In this document: one piece after another, positions 43,480 to 52,566 of the stretch
How positions within the stretch are numbered: the stretch's first letter is position 1
Layout: each line of letters begins with the position of its first letter
From: Roseovarius sp. S88
GTDB taxonomy: Bacteria > Pseudomonadota > Alphaproteobacteria > Rhodobacterales > Rhodobacteraceae
Direction: 5' to 3'
DNA: 64,000 nt
NCBI RefSeq assembly: GCF_037023735.1
Contig: NZ_CP146069.1
Location: 186,001 to 250,000 of the forward strand
Notes under the pieces: model-generated
Seen by the model: only the letters and a program-made list of their open reading frames with translations
Told to the model about the DNA's origin: nothing
The model's database searches: none
Position numbers and translations under genes: made by a program

Positions 43480-44211
43480 TTACTTCGCAGAGGAATTGCC
43501 CTCAAGGTGATTGGCATCGGCCCAAAGCCGCTCCACCAGATTGAGCATCGCATCTGTCGTCGGGGCCTCTGCGACCGATAGCTTTGCGACGTCGGCAACC
43601 GGAACCGTGCGCGCAACTTTGTCACTCATGGCACCCACGAACAGTGGTCCATTCCAACTGTTGTTATCAAAAAACAACGTAGCACTGCGCGGGGAAAATA
43701 AAGGCAAGACAACCCCATATGTGCCTGAAAGTATCTCTTGGGCTTGGGAAGAAAGAGCGGTCGCGCACTGATCATATACAATCTCTTGCCGGAAATCGGC
43801 TTCGCTGGGTGCCAAGGCGCTTGCAAAATCAAACGCCACGTGTGTTCCGCGCGGATAGAGAATTGTCCCTTTCAGATGATCTTTGAGGAGTCGTTTCGCA
43901 AGCGATTCAGCGGACCCACCGCCCTCGATGGGGTCGAACCCTGCCGAATGCGCAGCTTCGCCAGTTGCCGAACCGACCACGTAACATACGAAACCTCGTT
44001 CAGCTGTCAGCTTGGCAAAGGCGCGAACAGCATGCGCAGATGTAAAGAAGACGGTTTGAACATCGCGGACATCGATCTTGGGTGACAGGTGCCGAATATC
44101 GAGCAACGGGGAAACAACGCAAGGAATGTCTGCCCCGAGTTTTGTATACAAAAGGCGCTCAAAATCCTTGGCGGCATCCAATGGTCGCGTAATCAGGATC
44201 GTTGGGATCAT
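43480..44211 (-). CDS. hemD: Uroporphyrinogen-III synthase
   Basis: Cyclises hydroxymethylbilane with inversion of ring D in tetrapyrrole synthesis. The 243-residue protein starts ILITRPLDAAKDFERLL and contains VFFTSAHAVRAFA (about 54-66), FVCYVVGSATGEAAHSAGF (about 75-93) and an ILYPRG stretch, the usual weak but recognisable HemD pattern. It leads the minus-strand run hemD-mitofilin-hemY and diverges from tsaD across 66 bp. hemC, often its neighbour, is not in this window. Confidence 0.88.
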   Translation of the reverse strand: MIPTILITRPLDAAKDFERLLYTKLGADIPCVVSPLLDIRHLSPKIDVRDVQTVFFTSAHAVRAFAKLTAERGFVCYVVGSATGEAAHSAGFDPIEGGGSAESLAKRLLKDHLKGTILYPRGTHVAFDFASALAPSEADFRQEIVYDQCATALSSQAQEILSGTYGVVLPLFSPRSATLFFDNNSWNGPLFVGAMSDKVARTVPVADVAKLSVAEAPTTDAMLNLVERLWADANHLEGNSSAK

Positions 44212-44277
44212 TGCCGTTCCAGAGTTGTTTGACCGCCCATCAGGTGTTACCTGCCCCAGAGCTGTGGTGCAACGGAC

Positions 44278-45378
44278 ATGAACATGACAGACGCCTTGAC
44301 CGTGCTTGGAATCGAAAGCAGTTGCGACGACACCGCCGCAGCTGTTGTCCGGCTCAGGACGAGTGGCGCTGACATTTTGTCCTCAGTTGTGAAGGGCCAA
44401 AATAATTTGCACGCAGTCTTTGGTGGCGTTGTGCCAGAAATTGCCGCACGCGCGCATGTTGAACAGCTCGACATTTGCGTAGAAGAGGCTCTGGCCGAGG
44501 CCAACAAACGCCTGAGCGAAGTCGACGCCATTGCTGTGACCGCGGGACCAGGTCTCATCGGTGGTGTATTGTCAGGTGTGATGTGTGCAAAGGGCCTTTC
44601 TGCGGGAACGGGCATTCCTTTGATCGGCGTCAACCATTTGGCGGGTCATGCCCTGACACCGCGCCTGACGGATCAGGTTTCTTATCCTTATGTCATGCTT
44701 TTGGTGTCAGGTGGTCATTGTCAGCTTTTGTTGGTCAGTGATTGCAGGACGTTCCGCCGTATCGGCGGGACAATAGATGATGCGCCCGGAGAAGCCTTTG
44801 ACAAGACAGCCCGCATTTTGGGTTTGGCCCAACCTGGAGGCCCATCAGTGGAACATGAAGCGATGAAGGGCCATGTAAAACGGTTTACCTTTCCGCGCCC
44901 GCTGTTGGATCGACCTGGGAGTGATATGTCGTTTTCAGGTTTGAAAACTGCGGTGATCCGAACGCGAGATTCAATAGTGGCGGACAAGGGTGGCCTGACC
45001 GATCAGGATCGGTCAGATATTTGCGCAGGGTTTCAAGACGCTGTTGCAGATGTTTTGGCTGAAAAAACACGCCGAGCCCTGCAAGAAGTTAAGACAGAGC
45101 TTGGGAAAAACCCCGCGTTTTCGGTTGCTGGTGGCGTGGCGTCCAACGCAAAAATCCGAGCCAAGCTGGAGACGGTTTCAAGTGCATTTGGTGCCGCGTT
45201 CCTTGCGCCACCACTCGCGCTTTGTACGGACAATGCAGCGATGATTGCCTATGCGGGAGGCGAACAGTTTCAAACTGGTATGAGGAGCGACATGACGTTA
45301 AGTGCCCGTCCGCGCTGGCCGTTGGATACAACTAGCGCGAGCCTGCTGGGCGGCGGCAAAAAGGGCGCAAAAGCATGA
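44278..45378 (+). CDS. tsaD: tRNA N6-adenosine threonylcarbamoyltransferase TsaD
   Basis: Catalytic subunit that transfers threonylcarbamoyl to A37 of tRNAs. The 366-residue protein begins with [14 protein letters not shown] (about 10-23), has the metal-binding pattern ARAHVEQLD (about 60) with NHLAGHAL (about 120), the ATP-binding [13 protein letters not shown], the FDKTAR motif and [13 protein letters not shown] (about 281) plus [12 protein letters not shown] near the end. The ATG at 44278 or 44284 is possible. It overlaps gpsA by ATGA. Confidence 0.95.
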   Translation: MNMTDALTVLGIESSCDDTAAAVVRLRTSGADILSSVVKGQNNLHAVFGGVVPEIAARAHVEQLDICVEEALAEANKRLSEVDAIAVTAGPGLIGGVLSGVMCAKGLSAGTGIPLIGVNHLAGHALTPRLTDQVSYPYVMLLVSGGHCQLLLVSDCRTFRRIGGTIDDAPGEAFDKTARILGLAQPGGPSVEHEAMKGHVKRFTFPRPLLDRPGSDMSFSGLKTAVIRTRDSIVADKGGLTDQDRSDICAGFQDAVADVLAEKTRRALQEVKTELGKNPAFSVAGGVASNAKIRAKLETVSSAFGAAFLAPPLALCTDNAAMIAYAGGEQFQTGMRSDMTLSARPRWPLDTTSASLLGGGKKGAKA

Positions 45379-46334
45379 TCCGTGTGTTGGGTGCTGGCGC
45401 ATATGGCACAGCCTTGGCCGTGTCTCTTGCGCAAAACGGACCCGTGACTCTTTGGCTTCGCGACGAGATGCAGGCGCAAAGCGTTCAAGACAAACGCGAA
45501 AATTCCAAGCGACTGCCAGGTGTCACGTTGCCGGACGCATTGACCGTGACATCCACGATGCCCGCGGCAAACGACGATGATCTGACCTTACTGGCTGTGC
45601 CGACGCAGAAACTACGAGGTTTTCTGGAACAGCATATTGACGCGCTTGGCAATGGACCGTTGATCGCTTGCTGTAAGGGAATGGAACTCGGCACCGGGCT
45701 GAGCCCGACGGAGGTGATCTCGGATCTGAGGTCAGATGGGCTTGAGGCCATACTAACAGGGCCGTCTTTCGCGGCTGACGTGGCGCGTGGGCTTCCAACC
45801 GCATTGACATTGGCCTGCGCAAATGAGGACGCGGGCGAACACATGCAAGCGCGGCTCACCACGCCCAATATTCGGGTCTATCGCAGCACGGATGTGATCG
45901 GTGCAGAGTTTGGCGGGGCCCTGAAGAATGTGCTGGCCATCGGTTGTGGCGCTGTGATCGGCGCAGGGTTGGGCGAAAGCGCGCGTTCGGCTCTCATGAC
46001 CCGTGGGTTCGCCGAAATCGTGCGCGTGGCCACTGCGCGTGGCGCGCGACGGGACACGTTGTCCGGTCTGTCAGGATTTGGCGACCTGGTTCTGACCTGC
46101 ACGTCAGAGCAGTCACGAAACTACATGTACGGGCAAAGCATCGGTCGCGGCGACATCTTCGACAAGACTGTCACTGTCGAAGGCGCCGCGACAGCGCGTG
46201 CCATGACCCAGCTTGCCCGAGAGCAAGACCTTGACTTGCCTGTCACCGCAGCCGTCTGCGGATTGGTCGAAGGCAAATTGAAGGTCCGGGACGCAATGGA
46301 TATGCTATTGTCCAGACCACTAAAGGAAGAATAG
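45375..46334 (+). CDS. gpsA: Glycerol-3-phosphate dehydrogenase [NAD(P)+]
   Basis: Makes sn-glycerol-3-phosphate from dihydroxyacetone phosphate for phospholipid synthesis. The 319-residue protein has the nucleotide motif [16 protein letters not shown] (about 4-19), the [10 protein letters not shown] stretch (about 72-81), [10 protein letters not shown] (about 98), [15 protein letters not shown] (about 128), the catalytic Lys in [14 protein letters not shown] (about 179) and the [12 protein letters not shown] signature (about 233). It overlaps tsaD and precedes the YciI gene, whose ATG follows its stop directly. Confidence 0.96.
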   Translation: MIRVLGAGAYGTALAVSLAQNGPVTLWLRDEMQAQSVQDKRENSKRLPGVTLPDALTVTSTMPAANDDDLTLLAVPTQKLRGFLEQHIDALGNGPLIACCKGMELGTGLSPTEVISDLRSDGLEAILTGPSFAADVARGLPTALTLACANEDAGEHMQARLTTPNIRVYRSTDVIGAEFGGALKNVLAIGCGAVIGAGLGESARSALMTRGFAEIVRVATARGARRDTLSGLSGFGDLVLTCTSEQSRNYMYGQSIGRGDIFDKTVTVEGAATARAMTQLAREQDLDLPVTAAVCGLVEGKLKVRDAMDMLLSRPLKEE

Positions 46335-46604
46335 ATGCTCGTTGCCTTGATCGCTCGTGATAAGCCCGACGCCCTGCAAACCCGGTTGGACAATCGCGAT
46401 GCACATATCGCTTATCTCAAGTCCTCCAACTTGGTGTCACAGGCCGGCCCACTCTTGGATACCAACGGAGACATGGTTGGGTCTTTGATCGTGCTTGAAG
46501 TTGATGACATGTCAGACGCCGAAGCGTGGGCCGCATCTGATCCATATGCGTTGGCCGGATTGTTCCAAAGCGTAGACCTCATTCCTTGGAACAAGGTGAT
46601 CTGA
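46335..46604 (+). CDS. YciI family protein
   Basis: An 89-residue ferredoxin-fold protein of the YciI family. It shows RDKPDALQTRLDNRDAHIAY (about 8-27; the His is the usual active-site candidate), GPLLDTNGDMVGSLIVLE and ASDPYALAGLF. Family members have proposed but mostly unproven hydrolase or dehydrochlorinase activity. It lies directly after gpsA and 3 bp before the EVE-domain gene. Confidence 0.87.
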   Translation: MLVALIARDKPDALQTRLDNRDAHIAYLKSSNLVSQAGPLLDTNGDMVGSLIVLEVDDMSDAEAWAASDPYALAGLFQSVDLIPWNKVI

Positions 46605-46607
46605 CAC

Positions 46608-47027
46608 ATGCGCTATTGGCTCTTCAAATCGGAACCCTCAACATGGAGCTGGGATCAGCAAGTTGCAAAAGCCGACGAAGGCGAAGAATGGGATGGTGTG
46701 CGCAATTATCAGGCGCGCAATTTCATGCGAGAAATGAAAGTTGGCGACCGAGGCTTTTTCTATCACAGTCAGACGGAAAAGGCGATTGTTGGCGTGGTGG
46801 AGGTGATCGCCGAGGCCCACCCGGATAGCACAACTGATGACGACAGATGGGAATGCGTAGACATCAAGGCCCTGTGGTCCGTCAAGACGCCTGTGACTTT
46901 GGACATGATCAAGTCTGAACCGAGGCTGGGAAACATGGTTCTTGTGAAGAACTCAAGACTGTCTGTCCAACCTGTTGCACATGATGAATGGGACATCGTG
47001 TGTGGTTTGGGCGGTATATCCAAGTAG
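46608..47027 (+). CDS. EVE domain-containing protein
   Basis: A 139-residue stand-alone EVE domain, a PUA-like fold thought to bind modified nucleic-acid bases. Recognised by YWLFKSEPSTWSWDQ at the start, WDGVRNYQARNFMREMKVGD (about 28-47), FFYHSQTEKAIVGVVEV (about 50-66) and the ending VQPVAHDEWDIVC. It is the usual housekeeping form in Proteobacteria and sits at the end of the tsaD-gpsA-yciI run. Confidence 0.9.
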   Translation: MRYWLFKSEPSTWSWDQQVAKADEGEEWDGVRNYQARNFMREMKVGDRGFFYHSQTEKAIVGVVEVIAEAHPDSTTDDDRWECVDIKALWSVKTPVTLDMIKSEPRLGNMVLVKNSRLSVQPVAHDEWDIVCGLGGISK

Positions 47028-47072
47028 CGGTGAAAAAACGAACGTTGCGGGACAAAAACATGGAGGGACAAA

Positions 47073-47468
47073 ATGGAGATTGTAAACGTCTTGGTCGCAG
47101 CGGTGGCCAGTTATGCGTTTGGCACTGTGTGGTACATGACACTGGCCAATCCCTGGATGGAAGCGGCGGGTGTTGCCAAAGGCCCCGATGGACGGCCGGA
47201 AAACAGCGGTAATCCAGTTCCTTACATTCTGGCATTTGTCGCTGCCGTCCTCGTGGCAGGCATGATGCGACATATTTTTGAATTGAGCAGCATCGACACA
47301 GTTGGAAAAGGAATTGTGTCTGGCCTTGGGATAGGTTTGTTTTTGGCAAGCCCCTGGATCATGATCAACAATACCTTCGCAGGCCGCCCATTCCGTCTCA
47401 TTTTGATTGACGGCGGATACGCAACATTCGGCTGCGCAGTCATCGGACTGGTTCTCACGCTCTTTTGA
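47073..47468 (+). CDS. DUF1761 family membrane protein
   Basis: A 131-residue integral membrane protein with four hydrophobic segments. The N-terminal NVLVAAVASYAFGTVWYM (about 4-21) and the later SPWIMINNTFAGRPFRLILIDGGY (as separate short matches SPWIMINNTFAG and LILIDGGY) are typical of DUF1761. Function unknown. GGAGGG precedes the ATG. A long hairpin terminator follows. Confidence 0.85.
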   Translation: MEIVNVLVAAVASYAFGTVWYMTLANPWMEAAGVAKGPDGRPENSGNPVPYILAFVAAVLVAGMMRHIFELSSIDTVGKGIVSGLGIGLFLASPWIMINNTFAGRPFRLILIDGGYATFGCAVIGLVLTLF

Positions 47469-47490
47469 GAACTACGATACCAAAAAACAT

Positions 47491-47531
47491 AAAGGAGGAT
47501 GTCAGTGGGACGATCCGACACCCTCCTTTTC
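47491..47531 (+). terminator. Terminator after the DUF1761 gene
   Basis: A 13-bp stem with one mismatch (47491-47503 with 47517-47529) ends in a T-run. It lies in the 295-bp gap before motB; the rest of that gap is AT-rich and contains the CtrA-like site at 47702. Confidence 0.75.
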
Positions 47532-47701
47532 CCCACGTGCTCCCTACACACCACACGTGACTAAGAATTGGTCTCGGCCTACTGACCTTGCAATTTGTTT
47601 ATACACTAATGTCGCTCAAATACCAAAAGCTCAATGTCGTAAACTTTGTTCAAATTTACAATAACTTACGAGCGCAGAAAAGATGTGGCACGGCGGTTGT
47701 T

Positions 47702-47716
47702 TTAAGACCTCGGTAA
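47702..47716. promoter_or_regulatory. CtrA-like box upstream of motB
   Basis: TTAA-GACCTCG-GTAA, one mismatch from TTAA-N7-TTAA, 48 bp before the motB ATG. Similar boxes lie upstream of flgE and between fliF and fliL. Confidence 0.45.
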
Positions 47717-47763
47717 TCTTCGTTTGCTAACCATTTCCACGGGTGTGAGAAATAGGTGGTGAA

Positions 47764-48630
47764 ATGAGTGGTTCCGGCGAAAACGCTGCACCAGTCATCA
47801 TCAAACGGAAAAAAGTGACCGGCGGTGGTGGGCATCATGGTGGTGCCTGGAAAGTTGCCTACGCTGACTTTGTAACGGCCATGATGGCGTTTTTCCTGTT
47901 GATGTGGCTTCTGAATGCGACGACAGAAAAGCAGAGAAAAGGTATTGCGGACTATTTTAGTCCGACGGTGCCGATTAGCCGCGTGTCTGGCGGCGGTGAT
48001 GGCGATTTTGGAGGTGAAAGCGTTTTCTCCGAAGTTGTTCTTCCACAGAACGGAACAGGTGCAACGCATATGCGTCCGACAGAAGCGCAGCAAGCGCGGG
48101 GCGAAATGGGTGTGAGCGATGAAGAGTCTGGTCCCGACGCGCAGGATGCAGATCAACAAGATCAAATGGTTCAAGCACAAAAAGATGTCGAAGCCATTCT
48201 GGCGGGCCACAGTGGTGAGAACTCTGTGTCCAAGGAAACGCGTCGGCACATCGTCACGCGCGTCACGGATGAAGGTCTGATCATAGAGGTTTTTGACAGG
48301 AAGAACGCGCATCTGTTCATCGGCAGTTCCGATCAGGAGACAAAGCTCTTGCAAGACATTGTCACGTTAATCGCTGCCGCGGCGCAACTTGTCGAGAACG
48401 ACATTGCCATCGAAGGACACATGCGTTCCGTACCCATCGTACAAAAGAACAACCCAGTCTGGGATGTATCCATATCGCGCGCGGACCGAGTGCGGCAGAT
48501 GCTGGAATTGGACGGTGTATCCATAGACAGGATAAGGCGCGTGACGGGGCACGCGGACCGAGAACCCGCTGTTTCGAACAAAATGTCTTTTCGCAACAAT
48601 CGCCTCGAGGTCATCCTGTTGCGGGACTAA
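47764..48630 (+). CDS. motB: Flagellar motor stator protein MotB
   Basis: Stator subunit that, with MotA, conducts ions and anchors to peptidoglycan. The 288-residue protein has a GGGGHHGGAWKVAYADF start and a single membrane helix (about 36-54, DFVTAMMAFFLLMWLL) carrying the essential Asp, a polar linker rich in Gln, Asp and Glu, and an OmpA-like C-terminal domain with IAIEGHMRS (about 215) and SRADRVRQMLELDGVSIDRI. AGGTGG lies before the ATG. motA is 11 kb downstream, an arrangement also seen in other alphaproteobacterial clusters. Confidence 0.92.
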   Translation: MSGSGENAAPVIIKRKKVTGGGGHHGGAWKVAYADFVTAMMAFFLLMWLLNATTEKQRKGIADYFSPTVPISRVSGGGDGDFGGESVFSEVVLPQNGTGATHMRPTEAQQARGEMGVSDEESGPDAQDADQQDQMVQAQKDVEAILAGHSGENSVSKETRRHIVTRVTDEGLIIEVFDRKNAHLFIGSSDQETKLLQDIVTLIAAAAQLVENDIAIEGHMRSVPIVQKNNPVWDVSISRADRVRQMLELDGVSIDRIRRVTGHADREPAVSNKMSFRNNRLEVILLRD

Positions 48631-48686
48631 GACGCCTCGCTGCAAGTTACTGCATCTGGGAAGGAAGTAAGGTGAATTTTATCTGT

Positions 48687-48701
48687 TAGCGCACTGTTAA
48701 A
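48687..48701. promoter_or_regulatory. CtrA-like box upstream of flgE
   Basis: TTAG-CGCACTG-TTAA, one mismatch from TTAA-N7-TTAA, 57 bp before the flgE ATG, in the motB-flgE gap. Confidence 0.45.
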
Positions 48702-48757
48702 CCTCGCGCCTTAAACCTGCGTCCAAATAGTAGTTGGTACAGCAGAAAGGCGTATCC

Positions 48758-50059
48758 ATGACAATTTCTTCCGCTTTGAATGCAAGTGTTGCAGGCCTGG
48801 GGGCAAATGCAACGAGGCTCGCCGCGATTTCTGACAATATCGCAAATTCGGCAACCTATGGGTACAAAAGGGTCGAGGCGGATTTCCAATCCATGGTTAT
48901 TTCATCGAGCGGCGGCAGCTACTCTGCCGGTGGCGTGCGGTCGAGCACGCAACGGTTGATCGATGAAAGCGGTTCGCTTGTGTCAACTGCCAACGCAACT
49001 GACCTCGCGGTTCGTGGTCGTGGTATGTTGCCTGTCGCTTTGTCTAGTGAGGTTGAGGTCGGGAATGGTTCTCACCAGATGTTTTTAACCACTACAGGAT
49101 CATTTCGAACGGACGCTGACGGGCGCCTGGTAACAGAGTCGGGGCTGGTTCTGTTGGGTTGGCCGGCAAATCCTGATGGTACTGTTCCCGAATTCCCACG
49201 TGACACAAGCGATGGGCTGCAACCGGTCCAAATCAATGTCAACCAACTGACTGGTGAGCCGACAACGCGACTTGACCTTGGCGTCAATCTTCCGGCGACG
49301 GAAACAGAATCCACTGCACCTGGTGACCCACAGCAACTTTCGATCGAATACTATGACAACCTGGGTAAATCAGAAAACATCCTGATTGCATTTACGCCGA
49401 CAATCCCCGCAACGGGATCCAGCAACGAATGGACCATGACACTCACGGATTCCGCGCAATCAGGTGCGGTGATTGGCGAGTATGTTCTGACTTTTGACGA
49501 TTCCCGAACTTCCGGCGGGACGCTGCAGAATGTCACGACGACATCTGGTGGAGCATATAACGCGACCGATGGCACGATTTTGGTTAACGTCGATGGCGGG
49601 CCAATGGAGATCAATATCGGCAATCTTGGCGCGTCCAACGGATTGACTCAGTTGTCAGATAGTTTTGCGCCGCTTTCCATTTCCAAAGATGGCTCACCGG
49701 TTGGCAATATGATTGCGGCTGAGGTCGACGAAAACGGTTTTGTCCATGCCTCCTTCGACACGGGCATCACGCGGATCATTTATCAGGTGCCGTTGGTGGA
49801 TCTGCCGAACCCGAATGGAATGGTTGCGATGGATCAACAGACATATTTGCCGTCACCCGATAGTGGGTCCTTCTTCCTATGGGATGCCGGGGACGGGCCG
49901 ACAGGCGATGTGGTTTCATTTGCTCGTGAAGAGTCGGCCACAGATGTCGCTGGCGAACTCACTGACATGATCCAGACGCAACGCGCGTATTCCTCGAACG
50001 CCAAAGTCATTCAAACCGTTGATGAGATGCTTCAGGAAACCACCAATATCAAGCGTTGA
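48758..50059 (+). CDS. flgE: Flagellar hook protein FlgE
   Basis: Builds the flagellar hook. The 433-residue protein has the axial-protein N-terminal rod motif ALNASVAGLGANATRLAAIS and DNIANSATYGYKR (about 28-40), the mid-region ATDLAVRGRGM (about 83) and a C-terminal coiled segment ELTDMIQTQRAYSSNAKVIQ with TVDEMLQETTNIK. The ATG at 48758 is used because GAAAGG lies 7 bp upstream; the frame is open to 48734. It starts the flgE-flgK-flgL-flgI operon. Confidence 0.92.
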   Translation: MTISSALNASVAGLGANATRLAAISDNIANSATYGYKRVEADFQSMVISSSGGSYSAGGVRSSTQRLIDESGSLVSTANATDLAVRGRGMLPVALSSEVEVGNGSHQMFLTTTGSFRTDADGRLVTESGLVLLGWPANPDGTVPEFPRDTSDGLQPVQINVNQLTGEPTTRLDLGVNLPATETESTAPGDPQQLSIEYYDNLGKSENILIAFTPTIPATGSSNEWTMTLTDSAQSGAVIGEYVLTFDDSRTSGGTLQNVTTTSGGAYNATDGTILVNVDGGPMEINIGNLGASNGLTQLSDSFAPLSISKDGSPVGNMIAAEVDENGFVHASFDTGITRIIYQVPLVDLPNPNGMVAMDQQTYLPSPDSGSFFLWDAGDGPTGDVVSFAREESATDVAGELTDMIQTQRAYSSNAKVIQTVDEMLQETTNIKR

Positions 50060-50098
50060 TGATTTGATCGAAGCACCCAAGCAAAGGGAGGTGAAGAG

Positions 50099-51553
50099 AT
50101 GAGCATTTCATCGGCATTATCCAACGCTCTATCTGGTCTGGCTGCCAGTTCTCGGTCCGCCGGAGTGGTGTCAAACAACTTGGCAAATGTTCTGACCGAG
50201 GGATATGCACCCCGCGCTATTGAGCTCACAACGCGGAGCGATGGGCATGGCGGCGGTGTGTCCATCGGATCCGTCACGCGCAATGTCGACACGGTTTTGT
50301 TGAACGAAAGACGTCTCGCCGACAGCAACATGGCATATGCCGAACCTTTGGCTGGTTTTTCAACAAATCTCGAAGCGGAAATCGGTATCCCTGGTCAAAC
50401 GGGTTCTCTGAGCGACCGCTTTGCCAGATTGGAAGCCGCATTCGTGGCAGCAAGCGCAACGCCCGAAGACAATATTCGCTTAGCAGATATCGCATTGCGC
50501 GCTGGGCAGCTCGGAGAAAAGCTCAACACCATCTCAGATCATATTCAATTGGAGCGCGTTCGGACCGATGAGCAGATCGAACAAGCGGTTGGCTTTATCA
50601 ACACCAAACTTGAACAGATACAAAACCTGAATGCGCAAATAGCAAACGCAAATAACGCGGGGCATCCAAACGCTTCCCTGCAAGACGAAAGGCAAAGTGC
50701 GATTGATGCCTTGGCCGAGTACATCCCAGTGCGGTTGACCGAAAGGCGCAACGGGACAGTGGCCATTTACACACCTGGCGGAGCCGTATTGGTGGATGGA
50801 AAACCCGCCACTTTTTCCTTTACCGCTTCGAATTTGATCGAACCACACATGACTGTCGAAAACGGATTGATTTCCAGCCTGGAAGTTAACGGTGTTACCG
50901 TGGCAGCATCTGGCGACCGAAGCCCCGTTTCGGGTGGTCGGCTTTCAGCCCTGTTCGAAGTTCGTGATGAATTGTCTGTTGCTGCTCAATCGGAGATCGA
51001 TGCGATCGCGCGCAATTTGATTGAACGGTTTCAACAACCGGCTCTGGACCCGACTGCAATGCCATCAGATCCAGGATTGTTTACGGATGGCGGAGCTTTC
51101 TTTGTCGCCAGCAATGAGGTCGGCTTGGCGGGCCGCATTTCAGTCAACGCTGCAGTCGATCCTGAAAAAGGCGGCGATCTTTGGCGTATCCGAGATGGAC
51201 TGGGCGCTTTGGCGGCTGGGCCAGCAGGCAATGGCAGCTTGCTTAACGCTTTCAAAGATGCATTGACCGACTTCAACGCGATGGCATCAGGAGGGCTTGG
51301 CGCAACGCAGCGGTCGTTGGACGGGCATATCGCATCACTGGTTTCAAAAGTGTCGCATGACCGCCTTACCGTCGAAGAAAACCTGAGTTTTGCAACGGCT
51401 CAGCAAGCGAGTTTGGTCGAAATCGAACTTCAAAATGGCGTGGACTCGGACGCTGAACTCCAGCGTCTTCTGTTGATCGAACAGGCCTATGGCGCAAACG
51501 CGCGGATGATTCAGACTGTTGAAGACTTGCTAGACACATTGCTGAGGATTTAG
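50099..51553 (+). CDS. flgK: Flagellar hook-filament junction protein FlgK (HAP1)
   Basis: First hook-associated protein, joining hook and filament. The 484-residue protein has the N-terminal axial motif ALSNALSGLAASSRSAGVVS and NNLANVLTEGYAPR (about 26-39), a variable middle and the C-terminal ISLVEIELQNGVDSDAELQRLL-type pattern (seen as VEIELQNGVDSDAELQRLLL near 445) with LIEQAYGANARMIQTVEDLL. GGGAGG lies before the ATG. flgL follows after 2 bp. Confidence 0.92.
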   Translation: MSISSALSNALSGLAASSRSAGVVSNNLANVLTEGYAPRAIELTTRSDGHGGGVSIGSVTRNVDTVLLNERRLADSNMAYAEPLAGFSTNLEAEIGIPGQTGSLSDRFARLEAAFVAASATPEDNIRLADIALRAGQLGEKLNTISDHIQLERVRTDEQIEQAVGFINTKLEQIQNLNAQIANANNAGHPNASLQDERQSAIDALAEYIPVRLTERRNGTVAIYTPGGAVLVDGKPATFSFTASNLIEPHMTVENGLISSLEVNGVTVAASGDRSPVSGGRLSALFEVRDELSVAAQSEIDAIARNLIERFQQPALDPTAMPSDPGLFTDGGAFFVASNEVGLAGRISVNAAVDPEKGGDLWRIRDGLGALAAGPAGNGSLLNAFKDALTDFNAMASGGLGATQRSLDGHIASLVSKVSHDRLTVEENLSFATAQQASLVEIELQNGVDSDAELQRLLLIEQAYGANARMIQTVEDLLDTLLRI

Positions 51554-51555
51554 CC

Positions 51556-52566
51556 ATGGTTGACTTTACTTTGGGCGATTTGAGCAGAAACTTCGTGCTG
51601 CGTCGTCAAAATACCTTCCTGAAGCAAAACCTGGAGCGTTTAACGCAAGAATTGTCGAGCGGCCAGGCGGCAGACGTGTCCGATCATTTGTCCGCCAGAC
51701 TTGCGCCGCTCGCAGATTTGGAACATGAGAGCAGAATTCTCAACAGTCAGAAATATGTGGTGGCAGAGTTGCAGTCGCAAACCGGCGCAATGCAAAAATC
51801 TCTGGAAAACATCCAAGACAAAACAGCAAGCCTCGCCGAAGATCTTGCGGTGGCCTCTGTATCGATTTCTGCAGTGAATGTGGCCGCACTGGCCGGTGAG
51901 GCCAAGGCATCATTGGGAAGTATTGTTTCATCGTTGAACACCTCGATTGCCGGTCGGGCTTTGTTTTCTGGAACGACGGTTGATGTCTCTCCGGTCGCTG
52001 ATCCAGATACACTTCTTACGGGCCTAGCCGCTGCAGTTTCAGGAGCGTTGAGCGCAGCCGATGTTCTTTCGGCGGCAGATACCTATTTCGAAACCCTGGG
52101 CGGCGGGTTTGAAACGGATGTGTATTTGGGAGCGACGGAGAATCTTTCTCCAATTTCGCTGGGCTCGGGCGACTTTGTTGCATTGGATACCCGTGCTGAT
52201 GATCCGGTTTTTCGAGCCAATCTGAAGGCGGTCGCGCTCTCGGCGATGCTCGATGATTTATCCGGGTCGTTGAGCCCGTCTGAGCAACAGAAACTGACGA
52301 AAGACTTGGCAGAACTCGCGCTTTCGAACCAGAGCCAGATCACGGGTCTGCGCGCGACTTTGGGCTACGCAGAACAACGCATTGAAGCTGCCGTCACCCG
52401 CACCGCTGTCGAAACGCAAGCGGTTGAGCTTGGCCGTGACGCGCTGTTGGGCGTCGATCCCTTTCAAACAGCGACAGACCTTGAAGCCGTGCAAAACCAA
52501 CTTGAAACCCTCTACACGATTACGTCGCGGTCGTTCCGCCTTAGTCTGGTAAATTTCCTCTCATGA
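51556..52566 (+). CDS. flgL: Flagellar hook-filament junction protein FlgL (HAP3)
   Basis: Second junction protein, related to flagellin at both ends. The 336-residue protein starts with a flagellin-like coiled region (LKQNLERLTQELSSGQAADV, about 23-42) and ends in AVQNQLETLYTITSRSFRLSL, expected for FlgL, while the middle (about 140-240) is variable. Position between flgK and flgI agrees. Its stop overlaps the flgI start by 4 bp. Confidence 0.88.
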   Translation: MVDFTLGDLSRNFVLRRQNTFLKQNLERLTQELSSGQAADVSDHLSARLAPLADLEHESRILNSQKYVVAELQSQTGAMQKSLENIQDKTASLAEDLAVASVSISAVNVAALAGEAKASLGSIVSSLNTSIAGRALFSGTTVDVSPVADPDTLLTGLAAAVSGALSAADVLSAADTYFETLGGGFETDVYLGATENLSPISLGSGDFVALDTRADDPVFRANLKAVALSAMLDDLSGSLSPSEQQKLTKDLAELALSNQSQITGLRATLGYAEQRIEAAVTRTAVETQAVELGRDALLGVDPFQTATDLEAVQNQLETLYTITSRSFRLSLVNFLS

